Positions 27,807 through 36,939 are shown, numbered from the stretch's first letter. The stretch: 64,000 bases of DNA from Tepidicaulis marinus (GCF_000739695.1 NZ_BBIO01000016.1:1-64000); one strand, 5' to 3'. Translations and numbers: made by a program. The notes: generated from the letters alone by a model not told the origin.

Positions 27807-27870
27807 TACCCGGAATTATAAGTTTCACCCTGAACTTCCGGCATCAATTCCCCTGCCGGGCCCAGGATGG
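27807..27870 (+). promoter_or_regulatory. Leader shared by the first chemoreceptor module
   Basis: The sequence TACCCGGAATTATAAGTTTCACC (27807-27829) and the later CCAGGATGGA recur before the second module (29823-29847 and 29855-29864) as TACCCGGAA..GTAATTTCACC and CCAGGATGGA. The conserved block probably holds the promoter or an operator, and CCAGGATGGA serves as ribosome site. I do not recognise the sigma factor. Confidence 0.4.
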
Positions 27871-27878
27871 AACCTGCC

Positions 27879-28232
27879 ATGAAAGACAAACTGAGTTTGC
27901 TCATGCCTGCTGCCCTGATCGCCGCCGCCATCGGCGCGCTCGGGCTTTTGCATATCCAGCCGCAACCGGGCGAAGACACGGTCGGCCTTGTCTTCGCGCC
28001 GGGCACGAGCTTCGCGGAAGCCGCTTATCACGTCACGCAGGCGGGCGGCGACGTTCTCAGCCCCGGCGTTTCCGGTAACATCGTCATTGCCCGCCTGGCG
28101 CCCGGCCGCGGCATGCTGCCGGACAGCGCCCCCTTGTGGTTTTCCTTCACCCCGCGCGGAACCGGCACCTGTTTCACCCCGAGCGAACGCGCCGTGCCTT
28201 CCTTGCCTGCCTTTGCCCAAAGGAGCCTTTAG
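27879..28232 (+). CDS. Small membrane-anchored protein, partner of the downstream chemoreceptor (copy 1)
   Basis: About 117 residues from ATG 27879 (ATG 27867 would add MEPA). I chose 27879 because AGGATGGA then sits at ribosome-site distance, as in copy 2. An N-terminal hydrophobic segment (LLMPAALIAAAIGALGLL) anchors a periplasmic domain with GLVFAPGTSFAEAAYHVTQAGG, NIVIARLAPG and APLWFSFTPRGTGTCF. These blocks are shared with copy 2, including the single C-terminal Cys. The stop TAG abuts the receptor ATG. I do not recognise a named family; an accessory or ligand-presenting subunit for the receptor is inferred from coupling alone. Confidence 0.75.
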   Translation: MKDKLSLLMPAALIAAAIGALGLLHIQPQPGEDTVGLVFAPGTSFAEAAYHVTQAGGDVLSPGVSGNIVIARLAPGRGMLPDSAPLWFSFTPRGTGTCFTPSERAVPSLPAFAQRSL

Positions 28233-29690
28233 ATGAATACCGTCAACATGCAACGCCGGGCCATGACCTGGCTTGTCGCTTATCTCTGGCTGCACATCCC
28301 CGTCATTCCGATCTTGGGTACGATCAACGACCGGGACTATATGGGCGCTACAGCATTGGCGGTCGTTCTGACGGGGCTCACCACCGCGCTTTGGCGGCTG
28401 ATGCCGGAAAGCACGCTCACCCGGCAGAGCGGCGCCATCACCTTCATGATGATGATCTGTCTTTATATCTACGAACTTGCCGGGCACAGCTATCAGCCGG
28501 ACGTGCATCTTTATTTCATGGTCGGCCTTGCCATGCTGGTCATGCTGCTGGACGGGCGCGCCATGCTGGCCGCCGCTGCTACCGTTCTCGCTCACCACAT
28601 CATTTTGAACGCCGCCCTGCCTTTTGCTCTTTGGCCCGGGGACACGGCTTATATCCGCCTTGCCATTCACGCAGGCGTCGTGGTGCTGGAAACGGCCGTT
28701 CTTTACTATTGCTGCGAGCAGCTCGTTGCCGCCTTCCGTGAGGCCGAAGGCGCGCTCGACAGAGCCCGTGCCGAGCTCAGCGACGCTCAGCGCCAGGCGA
28801 ATGAAGAACGGCGCGCCGCCGAGGAGCGCAACAGGCAGGCCAAGGAAAACGCCAACCGGGCTCTTGCCGAAGCGTTCGAGAAAAAAGTCGGGCAAGTCGT
28901 GAAAACCGTTTCCCAGCACGTCGCCGCCATGCGCGATGTTGCCCGGAACATGGACGAGAATGCGGCAGCCTCGCTCGAGCAGGTGGAAAGCGCGACGGAT
29001 GCCGCCGGCGAAGCCTCCGGCAATGTCGAAACGATTGCAGGCTCCGCCGAGCAGATGGCCAGCGCCATCCGCGAAAGCGCCGAGCGCGTGGCCGAAACCG
29101 CCACGCTTGCCACCGCTGCCGCCAAGGAAGTCGATATGACGGACAGCCGGGTGCAAACCCTCTCCCACACCGCCAACAAGATCGGCGAGATCATCGACCT
29201 CATTAACGACATCGCCGAGCAAACGAACCTGCTCGCCCTCAACGCCACGATCGAGGCGGCGCGGGCGGGCGATGCCGGGCGCGGCTTTGCCGTCGTCGCC
29301 TCCGAGGTCAAGGATCTGGCAACCCAAACCGCCAAGGCAACGGAGGAAATCACCGCCCAGATCAAGTCCATTCAAGGGGCGACCGACGACACGGTGCAGT
29401 CCATCGCCAATATCCGCGAGCGGATCGGCGTCATCAACGAAATCTCCGTCTCCGTTTCCGCCGCCGTGGAAGAGCAAAGCCTCGCTACCGAAGAGATCAC
29501 CCGCGGCACCAAAAGCGCGGCAGCCAGCACCCAGCATGTCTCGGGCACGATGCAGCAGGTGCGCCAATCCGCAGAAACCACGGGCGAGGCCGCCAAAGCC
29601 GTGGGCTCGGCGGTGCTCAGCCTCGACAAGGAGGTTGTTTTCCTGGAGGACGAGGTGCAGAACTTCCTTACCCAGATCAAGACAGGATAA
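28233..29690 (+). CDS. Methyl-accepting chemotaxis protein with multi-pass membrane sensor (copy 1)
   Basis: The 485-residue chemoreceptor has, instead of a periplasmic ligand domain, about six closely spaced membrane segments in residues 10-165. A short coiled-coil linker with no obvious HAMP follows, then the signalling domain with hairpin tip [45 protein letters not shown]. The membrane region has conserved His in [20 protein letters not shown] and IHAGVVV. It ends in [10 protein letters not shown], without a CheR-tethering pentapeptide. It should signal to CheA; the stimulus is unknown. It has the same length and order as copy 2. Confidence 0.9.
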   Translation: MNTVNMQRRAMTWLVAYLWLHIPVIPILGTINDRDYMGATALAVVLTGLTTALWRLMPESTLTRQSGAITFMMMICLYIYELAGHSYQPDVHLYFMVGLAMLVMLLDGRAMLAAAATVLAHHIILNAALPFALWPGDTAYIRLAIHAGVVVLETAVLYYCCEQLVAAFREAEGALDRARAELSDAQRQANEERRAAEERNRQAKENANRALAEAFEKKVGQVVKTVSQHVAAMRDVARNMDENAAASLEQVESATDAAGEASGNVETIAGSAEQMASAIRESAERVAETATLATAAAKEVDMTDSRVQTLSHTANKIGEIIDLINDIAEQTNLLALNATIEAARAGDAGRGFAVVASEVKDLATQTAKATEEITAQIKSIQGATDDTVQSIANIRERIGVINEISVSVSAAVEEQSLATEEITRGTKSAAASTQHVSGTMQQVRQSAETTGEAAKAVGSAVLSLDKEVVFLEDEVQNFLTQIKTG

Positions 29691-29723
29691 AATATCCCCT
29701 TATTCTCCGCCTGCCCCCTTTTG

Positions 29724-29753
29724 AAAGCCCGGCCTTGTGCCGGGTTTTCTTTT
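29724..29753 (+). terminator. Intrinsic terminator after chemoreceptor copy 1
   Basis: CCCGGC (29728-29733) pairs with GCCGGG (29739-29744) over a five-base loop and is followed by TTTTCTTTT. It separates the two modules, so each is probably its own transcript. Confidence 0.75.
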
Positions 29754-29868
29754 GGCCAAAGCGCCGCAGCCCGTTCTCAGGAAATTTTAATCGTTTCCCT
29801 CATAAGTTAGTGATCAACCGGATACCCGGAAAACTTGTAATTTCACCAAAGGGTCCAGGATGGACGCG

Positions 29869-30249
29869 ATGGCGCACCGGACGAGGGAAAACATGGCCTG
29901 GCTGCCCGCGCTGCTGATCGCAGCTTCTGCCGGATTGCTGTCCGTGCTCCACGCTGCCCCGGCGCGTGACGCGGACACTTTCGGTCTTTTCTTCGCGCCA
30001 GGCACCGGCTTTGCCGAAGCTGCCGCTTTCGTTACCGAGGCCGGCGGCGGCGTGCTCGCCCCGGGCCGGATGAGCAATATTGTCATTGCCCGTTTTGCAG
30101 AGCCCGGTGACGTGAGCCAGCGCCTTGCCCAGGCACCGCTTTGGTTCGCATTTTCCGCCCGCAATTCGGGCACTTGTTTTTCTTCTTCACGGTCGGCCGC
30201 ACCAACGCAGCCTTCTGCGCTGCTCGCAACCCCCGGAGCTGTCCTATGA
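29869..30249 (+). CDS. Small membrane-anchored protein, partner of the downstream chemoreceptor (copy 2)
   Basis: About 126 residues from ATG 29869 (ATG 29860 is the alternative), with AGGATGGA before it. A hydrophobic anchor ([19 protein letters not shown]) is followed by the same blocks as copy 1: [30 protein letters not shown] and [16 protein letters not shown]. The TGA stop overlaps the receptor start (ATGA at 30246-30249), so the two are translationally coupled. The function is not known. Confidence 0.75.
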   Translation: MAHRTRENMAWLPALLIAASAGLLSVLHAAPARDADTFGLFFAPGTGFAEAAAFVTEAGGGVLAPGRMSNIVIARFAEPGDVSQRLAQAPLWFAFSARNSGTCFSSSRSAAPTQPSALLATPGAVL

Positions 30250-31703
30250 CGAATACCGCGCGCCTTCGCCAAAATGCCTTGAAATTATTCGTGCCGTTTC
30301 TTTGGGCGCATGTGCCCTTCATCGCGCTTTTGGGCGCGGTGAACGGCACGCCGTTCATCGCCTCGGCAGCCGCGGCAGCGGCGCTGGCCGGCGCAACGAC
30401 TTTTCTCTGGCGCACGCAGCCGGACAGTACGGTCACGCGCCAGACCGCTGCCGTCTCCTTCATGGCGATGATCAGTCTTTGCGTCTATCAGTTGATGGGG
30501 CATCCCTATCAGCTCGACATGCATCTTTATTTCATGGCCGGGCTTGCCATTCTGGTGCCCCTGGTCGACTGGCGCGCCATTCTGGCTGCCGCTGCCACCG
30601 TCGCCGTGCATCACCTGATGCTCAATCTCTTTCTGCCCGCCGCGCTTTGGCCGGGGGATGCGGCTTATGTCCGCCTCGTCATTCATGCCGGCGTCGTGGT
30701 GCTGGAATCGGCGGCGCTGATCTATTATTGCCACCAGCTTGTCGCCGCCTTCGAAGAAGCGGACGGCGCGCTTGCCAAAGCCCACGACGCGCTGGAAGAA
30801 ACCGAAAAAATGGCGAAGGAACGCGCCGAAGCCGATGAACGCGCCTCGCGCGCGCGTCATGACGAGCGCAGCTCCCTTGCCGAAATGTTCGAGAAGAAAG
30901 TCGGCGGTGTCGTCTCTCTCGTGGCCGAGCACGCGCAGAAAATGCGCGGCGCGGGTGAACGCATGAGCGCGCGCACGGCCGAAGCCCGCTCGCAAGTCGA
31001 AACGGTAACGGGCAACGCCGCCGAAGCCTCGCACAATGTGGAAGTGATCGCCGCCTCGGCGGAAGAAATGTCGAGCTCGATCCGTGAGATTTCGCAGCGT
31101 GTGGCCGAAACCGCCTCCATCGCGTCCGCCGCCGCCAAAGAAGTGGACGACACGGACGGGCGTGTTCAGGCGCTTGCCAATACCGCCAACAAGATCGGCG
31201 AGATCATCGGCCTCATCAACGACATTGCCGAACAGACGAACCTGCTCGCCCTCAATGCCACGATCGAGGCGGCCCGCGCGGGCGAGGCCGGCAAAGGCTT
31301 TGCCGTCGTGGCGGCCGAAGTCAAAGACCTTGCCACGCAGACGGCGAAAGCCACCGAGGAAATCACCGGCCAGATCAAATCGATCCAGTCGGCGACCGAC
31401 GAGACGGTGCAGTCGATTTCCACGATCCGCGAGCGCATCAGCGTCATGAACGAAGTCAGTTCCTCCGTCTCCGCCGCCGTGGAACAGCAGGCGCATGCGA
31501 CGCAGGAAATCACCCGCTCGACGCAAAGCGCCTCGCAAAGCACGCAGGCCGTTTCCCAGACCATGGCGGATGTGCGCCGCTCGGCCGAGGAAACCGGCGC
31601 GGCCGCGCAAGAAGTCGGCGCCTCGGTGAACGATTTGCACAACCAGATCGAAGTGCTGGAAAGTGAAGTCCAAAGCTTCGTTGCCCAGATCCGGGCCGGC
31701 TAA
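30246..31703 (+). CDS. Methyl-accepting chemotaxis protein with multi-pass membrane sensor (copy 2)
   Basis: This 485-residue paralogue of copy 1 has exactly the same length. The start at ATG 30246 is fixed by the four-base overlap with the small gene. About six membrane segments carry [37 protein letters not shown] and [13 protein letters not shown]. The signalling tip is [38 protein letters not shown]. It ends SFVAQIRAG. The N-terminal halves of the two copies differ more than the signalling halves, which fits duplication followed by sensory divergence. Confidence 0.9.
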   Translation: MTNTARLRQNALKLFVPFLWAHVPFIALLGAVNGTPFIASAAAAAALAGATTFLWRTQPDSTVTRQTAAVSFMAMISLCVYQLMGHPYQLDMHLYFMAGLAILVPLVDWRAILAAAATVAVHHLMLNLFLPAALWPGDAAYVRLVIHAGVVVLESAALIYYCHQLVAAFEEADGALAKAHDALEETEKMAKERAEADERASRARHDERSSLAEMFEKKVGGVVSLVAEHAQKMRGAGERMSARTAEARSQVETVTGNAAEASHNVEVIAASAEEMSSSIREISQRVAETASIASAAAKEVDDTDGRVQALANTANKIGEIIGLINDIAEQTNLLALNATIEAARAGEAGKGFAVVAAEVKDLATQTAKATEEITGQIKSIQSATDETVQSISTIRERISVMNEVSSSVSAAVEQQAHATQEITRSTQSASQSTQAVSQTMADVRRSAEETGAAAQEVGASVNDLHNQIEVLESEVQSFVAQIRAG

Positions 31704-31752
31704 ATATCTAGCAAAGCCTTAAGGGGCGGGGCCCTTTAAAGGGCGGGGCGAA

Positions 31753-31788
31753 GAAGGCGCGGCGGTTATCCCCGCGCCTTCTTTATTT
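31753..31788. terminator. Intrinsic terminator between chemoreceptor copy 2 and the dehydrogenase
   Basis: GAAGGCGCGG (31753-31762) pairs perfectly with CCGCGCCTTC (31772-31781), followed by TTTATTT. A second palindrome, GCCCTTTAAAGGGC, lies just before it at 31731-31744. It ends the plus-strand module and faces the end of the convergent gene. Confidence 0.8.
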
Positions 31789-31805
31789 GCCGCCGCCAGT
31801 CCAGA

Positions 31806-32891
31806 TTAGCGCCAGGGCTCGACCAGAATTTTCGCATGCACATCCGGGCTCGCCAGATCCTTGAAGGCCTGCTCGACGCCCTCGACACCGACTTTGCCCG
31901 TCACCAGCGCCTCCCCCTCGATCTTGCCTTCGGCCAGATGATGCAGGCTTTGCGCAAACTCATCCGGCGTATAGCCCAGCACGAATTGCAGATTGAGTTC
32001 CTTGTTGATGGCGAAGATCGGCTCGATGTGATCTTTCTCCATGCACACGCCCACAACGATGATGCGCGCGGCTTTGGGCGCGCCTTCCAGCATTTGCTGA
32101 ATGATACCGGGCACGCCCACGCATTCGAAAATCACGCCAGGGCGCAATTGCGGGCCAAGGCCGAGCAGCGTCATCATGCTGTCGGGATCGTACCCCTCCG
32201 GCGCCGCCTCTTCCGTCCAGCGCTTGTAAGGCGAGGTCTCGGCGGGATCGAGCACGATATCGGCGCCCATCATTTCCGCGAATTTGCGCCGCTTGGGCGA
32301 GAAATCCGCCGCGATGATGGGGCCCGCCCCGGCGATCTTCAAACCGGCGATGACGGCAAGGCCGACCGGCCCGCAGCCGATGACGAGCGGCACGTCTTCC
32401 TTCGTCAGATTGGCCTTCTGCACCGCATGCCAGCCCACCGCCATGGGCTCGGTCAGCGCCGCCTGCTCCGTCGGCAGCCCGTTCGGCACTTCGAGCAGCA
32501 GCATCTCATTGAGCACCATGTTTTCCGCATAGCCGCCCGGCAGATTGTTCGAATAACCGACAGGTTCGATACCCGTAGCGTTCAGCGCCAGCGGCATGGA
32601 GCAAACCCGCGTGCCCGCCTTCAGCGTCTTTTGCGTGCCCGGCCCGTGATCGAGAATTTCGGCGCAGAACTCGTGGCCGAAGACGATGTCCCGCTTCAGG
32701 TCCATCTTGAAACTTTTCGAGCCCGTCCGCTCGGCCACATCCACCATATGCTGGGCGTGATGCAGCGCGTGCAGGTCCGAGCCGCAAATCCCGCAGGCCA
32801 GCGTTTTCACCAATACCTGCCCATCGCCGGGCTCGGGCACATCCATCGTGTCGACGACGAGGCCGCCGTCCCGGAAAATTGCCGCACGCAT
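31806..32891 (-). CDS. Zinc-type medium-chain alcohol dehydrogenase
   Basis: This is a 361-residue MDR protein. The catalytic zinc site is visible as CGICGSDLHALHH and GHEFCAEI, and the nucleotide-binding motif as VIGCGPVGLAVIAGLK. The usual structural-zinc Cys cluster between them is absent; the region reads VCSMPLALNATGIEPVGYSNN, as in some zinc-dependent relatives that lack that lobe. The substrate is unknown. A palindromic operator lies about 30 bases upstream. It is convergent with the chemoreceptor module. Confidence 0.88.
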   Translation of the reverse strand: MRAAIFRDGGLVVDTMDVPEPGDGQVLVKTLACGICGSDLHALHHAQHMVDVAERTGSKSFKMDLKRDIVFGHEFCAEILDHGPGTQKTLKAGTRVCSMPLALNATGIEPVGYSNNLPGGYAENMVLNEMLLLEVPNGLPTEQAALTEPMAVGWHAVQKANLTKEDVPLVIGCGPVGLAVIAGLKIAGAGPIIAADFSPKRRKFAEMMGADIVLDPAETSPYKRWTEEAAPEGYDPDSMMTLLGLGPQLRPGVIFECVGVPGIIQQMLEGAPKAARIIVVGVCMEKDHIEPIFAINKELNLQFVLGYTPDEFAQSLHHLAEGKIEGEALVTGKVGVEGVEQAFKDLASPDVHAKILVEPWR

Positions 32892-32921
32892 GCTCTTCCT
32901 CCCTCAAGCAGGATCTTTTTC

Positions 32922-32935
32922 TAGACCCCGGTCTA
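32922..32935 (-). promoter_or_regulatory. Inverted-repeat operator upstream of the alcohol dehydrogenase
   Basis: TAGACC-CC-GGTCTA lies between T-rich flanks, 31 bases upstream of the dehydrogenase start codon. The short palindrome with TAGAC half-sites looks like a TetR-family site, but no TetR gene is in the window. Confidence 0.5.
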
Positions 32936-33006
32936 TTTTTGATAAGGAATGGAACCAGACCGGCCCGCCCGCTGCAAGCGCTAAATGCTGGCGGCGCCAA
33001 GGCGGA

Positions 33007-33744
33007 TCAGAAGTGGCGCAGCCGCCACCAGAGCACAATGCCGGTCAAAGAAAGAGCGATCAGGCCGATCGCCGCGAGGTCCATGACGAAGGGACCGGCA
33101 TCGGCAAAGAAGCGGCCCGTATGCATGTCGAGCAGGATGCGGGAAAGGGGCAAGCCTTCGCCCCGGTAAAGTCCGGCAAAGCGCTCTGCAACATCCCCCG
33201 GCAAAGATTGCGGCTCGGCCCAGCGCACCTCTCCTTCGAGAGGCTGCCAGCGGGGCAGCGCCAGCGACGTAGCATAGGCCCCGTCCGGCGTTTCAACCGC
33301 AAGGCGCGCAGCCGCTTGCCCTGCCTTCAAAATCTCTTTACCGGGCGGTGCCGGCAGGGCAAGGCTTTCCAGCAATTGCCCGTCTCCCGTCAAAAGCAAC
33401 GCGCGGCTCTCCGTCACCGCAACGATATCGCCGCCAAGTTCCACCGCCCCTTTCAAAGAGCCGCCCGCATTCACATGAAGATGCGTGCCCGCCGCCACCG
33501 CATCTTCTCCAAGCCCGGCAAGCCAGAGCCCGCCAGCCTTGAACCCCGGTCCCGGCTGCGGCGCCTCGATGCCGTACCAGGAAAGCAGCCAGGATGCGGA
33601 AATTTGCGCCTTATCGAAACCCAGCCGCTCGCCGTGATGCAGCAGCAGTCCCGTTACGGAAAGAAAGAGCACGAAGAAGGCCGTCGTGATGCCGATCCGC
33701 CGGTGCCAAACGTAAAGCGCGCGGCGCCAGGAAATTTTATCCAC
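33007..33744 (-). CDS. PepSY-associated transmembrane protein
   Basis: About 245 residues from GTG 33744, chosen because GGAGGG lies five bases before it; an upstream ATG at 33786 would overlap the previous gene by 50 bases. The first membrane segment is GITTAFFVLFLSVTGLLLHHGERL with a conserved His pair. A periplasmic domain follows. The last segment, MDLAAIGLIALSLTGIVLWWRLR, comes after ILLDMHTGRFF, a PepSY_TM signature. Related proteins act in membrane electron transfer or metal reduction. It is the third gene of the porin/FMN-protein operon. Confidence 0.8.
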   Translation of the reverse strand: MDKISWRRALYVWHRRIGITTAFFVLFLSVTGLLLHHGERLGFDKAQISASWLLSWYGIEAPQPGPGFKAGGLWLAGLGEDAVAAGTHLHVNAGGSLKGAVELGGDIVAVTESRALLLTGDGQLLESLALPAPPGKEILKAGQAAARLAVETPDGAYATSLALPRWQPLEGEVRWAEPQSLPGDVAERFAGLYRGEGLPLSRILLDMHTGRFFADAGPFVMDLAAIGLIALSLTGIVLWWRLRHF

Positions 33745-34306
33745 CCGAGCCCTCCGCCTGCACCTGCGCATCAAGCCAAAGGGCAAGGCGCGCCAATTTG
33801 CGGATCGCGCGGACCGAAAGCGTTGCCCCGGAAATACCGTCCACCCGGCCCGTCAGCTCTGCCTCGTCATCGAGACGCAGCCCTTTGAACTGATCGGTGA
33901 AAAAGGGATAGCGCACTTCCCAGCCATGGCTTTCGCGGTAAATCAATATCTGCACCCGCTCGATCGCGCCGTCCTTCACCGCAATGCCCGTGGTGATGGG
34001 GCGGGTCTTGCCGATCTCTTCCAATATCCAGACCGTGCGCGGCCCATCCTGCCAGTAACTCAGCCTCAGGCCCTGCATCTCACGGTCGAGAATGGCTTTG
34101 GCACCGGCGCGCACCTCATCGGTCAGCCAGAGCTTATCCGGCTCCGGCACGGCCTCCGCCCCGCCGAAAACCTCCGCCAGAAAGGCATCGGGCTCCAGAA
34201 ACACATCTTCTGCCCATGCCCCCCCGGAAAAAGCGGCGCACAGCATGGCTGCCGCCCAAAGGCGCAGGAAAGCCATTCTGAAAAAAAGGTGCATCACGCT
34301 CATCAC
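33737..34306 (-). CDS. Periplasmic FMN-binding domain protein (covalent flavin carrier)
   Basis: The 189-residue protein has a signal peptide (LRLWAAAMLCAAFSGGAWA). Its FMN-bind domain carries the ApbE target motif DGISGATLS near the C-terminus, where the Thr receives FMN through a phosphoester. VDGISGAT and VRYPFFTDQFKGL resemble NqrC/RnfG-type domains. With ApbE encoded opposite and a PepSY protein downstream, it should shuttle electrons in the periplasm. Confidence 0.85.
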   Translation of the reverse strand: MMSVMHLFFRMAFLRLWAAAMLCAAFSGGAWAEDVFLEPDAFLAEVFGGAEAVPEPDKLWLTDEVRAGAKAILDREMQGLRLSYWQDGPRTVWILEEIGKTRPITTGIAVKDGAIERVQILIYRESHGWEVRYPFFTDQFKGLRLDDEAELTGRVDGISGATLSVRAIRKLARLALWLDAQVQAEGSGG

Positions 34307-34411
34307 CGTTTCCTAGCTGCTCCGCAAGGGAAAGACAAACTCTACGGACCCGCCCTAACGCAAAAGGGAGGCGGGATCGCCCCGCCTCCCCAATCACCGT
34401 GTGCAGCCGCC

Positions 34412-35662
34412 TTAGAACTGGAAGCCGACGCCCACGTTCAGGCGGTCGTCTTCCGTGCCGCCCGCAGGGGCATCGTCGAACTGATAGTCCAGTTTGAAGA
34501 CGACATCTTCGACCGGCCAGTAATTGGCGCCGATCTGCGTCTGGCTGAATTCGGAATCGGCGCCGCCGCCTGCCGAATTGTCCCATTCGCTGTAGCGGGC
34601 AAAGAAGCCGAGATCGCCGTACCAGACCGGGAAGCGGTAGGAAGGCTCGATATACCAGCCATACTGCTCGTCCCGGCCGATGGCCTCTGCGGCATTGCTG
34701 TCGAGGTCCCAGCGCGCGGCCAGCGCCCGGAAGCCGATGGAGCCCGGACCGAAAGCGAAACTCGAATCGACATGCGCCTCAAAAAGCGTGGCGGAGGTCT
34801 TTTCGCCCTCGCCCTGCGTCAGGTCCGACTGATACTGACCTGTGACGCCGAACTGCACGCCCGGAATGCCCGAATATGTCAGCTGCGTCGTCACCGCGCC
34901 GTCCTTCGCCTTGGCTTCGGAAACCTTCTGGCGGCCATTGCGGATGCGGAAGGCGTTGGCGCCCGTGGTCGGCACGCGCAGACCGGAGTGAACGAAGGCG
35001 CTGTAGGCAAAGCCCGAGCCCAGCTCGCCATGCGCGCCGATACCCGCTTCCCACCAGGTCGTAGGGATGATGTTGACTTCCACATTGTTACGCTCGACGC
35101 CGTAGAAAGTCGGCGGCTCATGGGTGATGTTGAGAATGCCGACCGGCACGAGCTGCAGACCCGCCGTCACCGAATGATGCTCGGCCACGTCGATTTCAAC
35201 GAAAGCCTGCTCGACTTCCACTTCACCGTTCTGGCCTTCACCGGCCACGCCATGCTCAACTTCAAGCTCGGAGAAGAAGCGGACCTTGTCGTTGAATTCA
35301 TGATTGATGAACAGCACGAAACGGTGAATATCCACTTCATCCGTGTCGCCGCCATTGTAATGCACTTCGCCGTAGCCGCCGACGCTGGTCTTCTGCCACC
35401 AGCCATCGCCGCCCGAACCGCCGCCGGAAGAGGCGATGCGCTCGACTTCGCTGCCCGTCGCTTCCACTTTCTTGTCCGTTTCCTGGACCTTCTTCTCGGT
35501 CACGTCGATCTTCTGCTGCAGCGCTTCGATCTGCGCCTGCTGCTGCTGGATCATTTTCCACAGCTCTTCGCGGCTCGGCATATCCTGCGCGAATGCCGGC
35601 GAAACTGCCATAATCCCCGCAAGGGTGGTCGCCCCGGCGAGGTAGCTCTTCATAACGTTCAT
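34412..35662 (-). CDS. Porin-like outer-membrane protein with N-terminal coiled coil
   Basis: The 416-residue protein has a signal peptide (ATTLAGIMAVSPAFA). A coiled coil (residues about 35-75, QQQQAQIEALQQKIDVTEKKVQETDKKVEATGSEVERI) follows, as in OprO/P-type and Com-type porins. A beta-barrel ends in RLNVGVGFQF with terminal Phe. It is the first gene of the operon with the FMN-binding and PepSY genes and probably brings the module's substrate, perhaps an iron complex, into the periplasm; this last point is inference. Confidence 0.8.
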   Translation of the reverse strand: MNVMKSYLAGATTLAGIMAVSPAFAQDMPSREELWKMIQQQQAQIEALQQKIDVTEKKVQETDKKVEATGSEVERIASSGGGSGGDGWWQKTSVGGYGEVHYNGGDTDEVDIHRFVLFINHEFNDKVRFFSELEVEHGVAGEGQNGEVEVEQAFVEIDVAEHHSVTAGLQLVPVGILNITHEPPTFYGVERNNVEVNIIPTTWWEAGIGAHGELGSGFAYSAFVHSGLRVPTTGANAFRIRNGRQKVSEAKAKDGAVTTQLTYSGIPGVQFGVTGQYQSDLTQGEGEKTSATLFEAHVDSSFAFGPGSIGFRALAARWDLDSNAAEAIGRDEQYGWYIEPSYRFPVWYGDLGFFARYSEWDNSAGGGADSEFSQTQIGANYWPVEDVVFKLDYQFDDAPAGGTEDDRLNVGVGFQF

Positions 35663-35811
35663 TGATTAGCCCTCGATGCCTTGTGCCCGGCCCATCCCCG
35701 GCCCGGCAGTCATTCCTGTTCTCCTCGCCGCAAAGGCCCCGGCCCTGCCGAAAGACAGGGCCGGATCACTTTGGTGATGCAGCGATAGGCGCACCTGATA
35801 ATAAGATCGAC

Positions 35812-35828
35812 TCTCAAATGCAATTAGA
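35812..35828. promoter_or_regulatory. Probable iron-responsive box between the porin and apbE
   Basis: TCTCAAATGCAATTAGA differs from the hemP box TCTCAATTGCAATGAGA (16877-16893) at only two of 17 positions. It lies in the 257-base divergent region between the porin operon and apbE and could control both. Confidence 0.5.
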
Positions 35829-35919
35829 TTCTTGAAAATGCTTCGCATTCCTTTTCGCGATGTGGTAGTCAGGCAGCACATAATTTGCCCTAGGAAGGCG
35901 TCTTTCAGCCCTGCACAAA

Positions 35920-36939
35920 ATGGAAAACTCCCGGAATTCAGCCCTTTCCCGGCGGCGCGTGCTCTCCCTCATCATTGCGGGCGCAGCGGCCGGTCCGCTC
36001 GCGGGCCTGAGCATCGGCACGGCCAGAGCCGCCCCTTTGCGCTGGGAAGGGCCGGTGATGGGCGCGGATGCCGCCATGACATTCGTGGGCATGGGCGCCG
36101 CAGAAGCCGCGCGGCTGCAGGCGCTGGCGCTTAGCGAGATCGCCCGGCTCGAGGAAATCTTCAGCCTCTACAAGGAAAGCTCCGCCCTTCAGCGGTTGAA
36201 CCGCAAGGGCAAGCTGGAAAGCGCCCCGCCTGAACTGGTTGAGCTGCTGGATAAGGCCCGCCATATCCACGAGGTAACCGGCGGCGCCTTCGACCCCTCC
36301 GTCCAGACCTATTGGGATGTGCTTGCCCGCCATTACGGCGCGGGCGCCGACGAAGACCCCGCTGCCGAACGTCTCGCCGAGGCAGCACGGCACACCGGCT
36401 TTGCGCGTGTGAAGATAAAAGGCGCCGGCATCGCGCTGCCTGGGGCCATGAAGCTGACGCTGAACGGCATCGCCCAAGGCTATATCACCGATAAAGTAGC
36501 TGAGCGGCTTGCCCAAGAAGGCGCGCGCCATGTGCTCGTCAATCTGGGCGAATTCCGCCCCACCGGCCCGAAAGATGATGGCCGCGACTGGCAGATTGGC
36601 CTTGCCGATCCGGCAGCCCCCTACCGCATCGCCGATAGCACGCCCCTTCGCACCCGCGCGCTCGCCACCTCCGCCCCTTACAGCGCCTCTTTCGACAGGC
36701 ACGGCAAACGCCACCACCTGCTCGATCCGGCGACCGGGCAAAGCGCCGCGCGCTATGCCTCGCTCAGCGTCAAAGCGCCGGACGCCACCTGGGCGGACGG
36801 ACTCTCCACGGCTTTCTCACTGATGAGCGAGGAGCAGATCGTCCGCGTCGTTCAGCGCGCGGGCGGGCGGCATATCGGCGTGCATCTGACCCGCCTGGAC
36901 GGTACGGTCCGTGTGCTCGGCGATTGGGCGCAGGCCTGA
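35920..36939 (+). CDS. apbE: FAD:protein FMN transferase (ApbE), Tat-exported
   Basis: The 339-residue enzyme has a twin-arginine signal (SALSRRRVLSLIIAGAAAGPLAG). ApbE motifs follow: MGADAAMTFVGMG, GGAFDPSVQTYWDVL, LTLNGIAQGYITDKVAERL, HVLVNLGEFRPTG, HHLLDPATG and DATWADGLSTAFSLM. It transfers FMN from FAD to Thr in SGAT-type motifs, and its likely substrate is the FMN-binding protein encoded divergently. Its stop is three bases from the end of the convergent GGDEF-EAL gene. Confidence 0.92.
   Translation: MENSRNSALSRRRVLSLIIAGAAAGPLAGLSIGTARAAPLRWEGPVMGADAAMTFVGMGAAEAARLQALALSEIARLEEIFSLYKESSALQRLNRKGKLESAPPELVELLDKARHIHEVTGGAFDPSVQTYWDVLARHYGAGADEDPAAERLAEAARHTGFARVKIKGAGIALPGAMKLTLNGIAQGYITDKVAERLAQEGARHVLVNLGEFRPTGPKDDGRDWQIGLADPAAPYRIADSTPLRTRALATSAPYSASFDRHGKRHHLLDPATGQSAARYASLSVKAPDATWADGLSTAFSLMSEEQIVRVVQRAGGRHIGVHLTRLDGTVRVLGDWAQA

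Noticed and set aside
27867-31703. Insertion-sequence-driven duplication of the chemoreceptor module
   Set aside because: No transposase, terminal inverted repeats or target duplications are seen around either copy.
31731-31744. GCCCTTTAAAGGGC palindrome as an operator
   Set aside because: It lies between convergent gene ends next to a terminator, so a transcript-end role is more likely than regulation.
33926-35665. 579-codon plus-strand frame over the porin gene
   Set aside because: Antisense shadow of the porin and FMN-binding genes.
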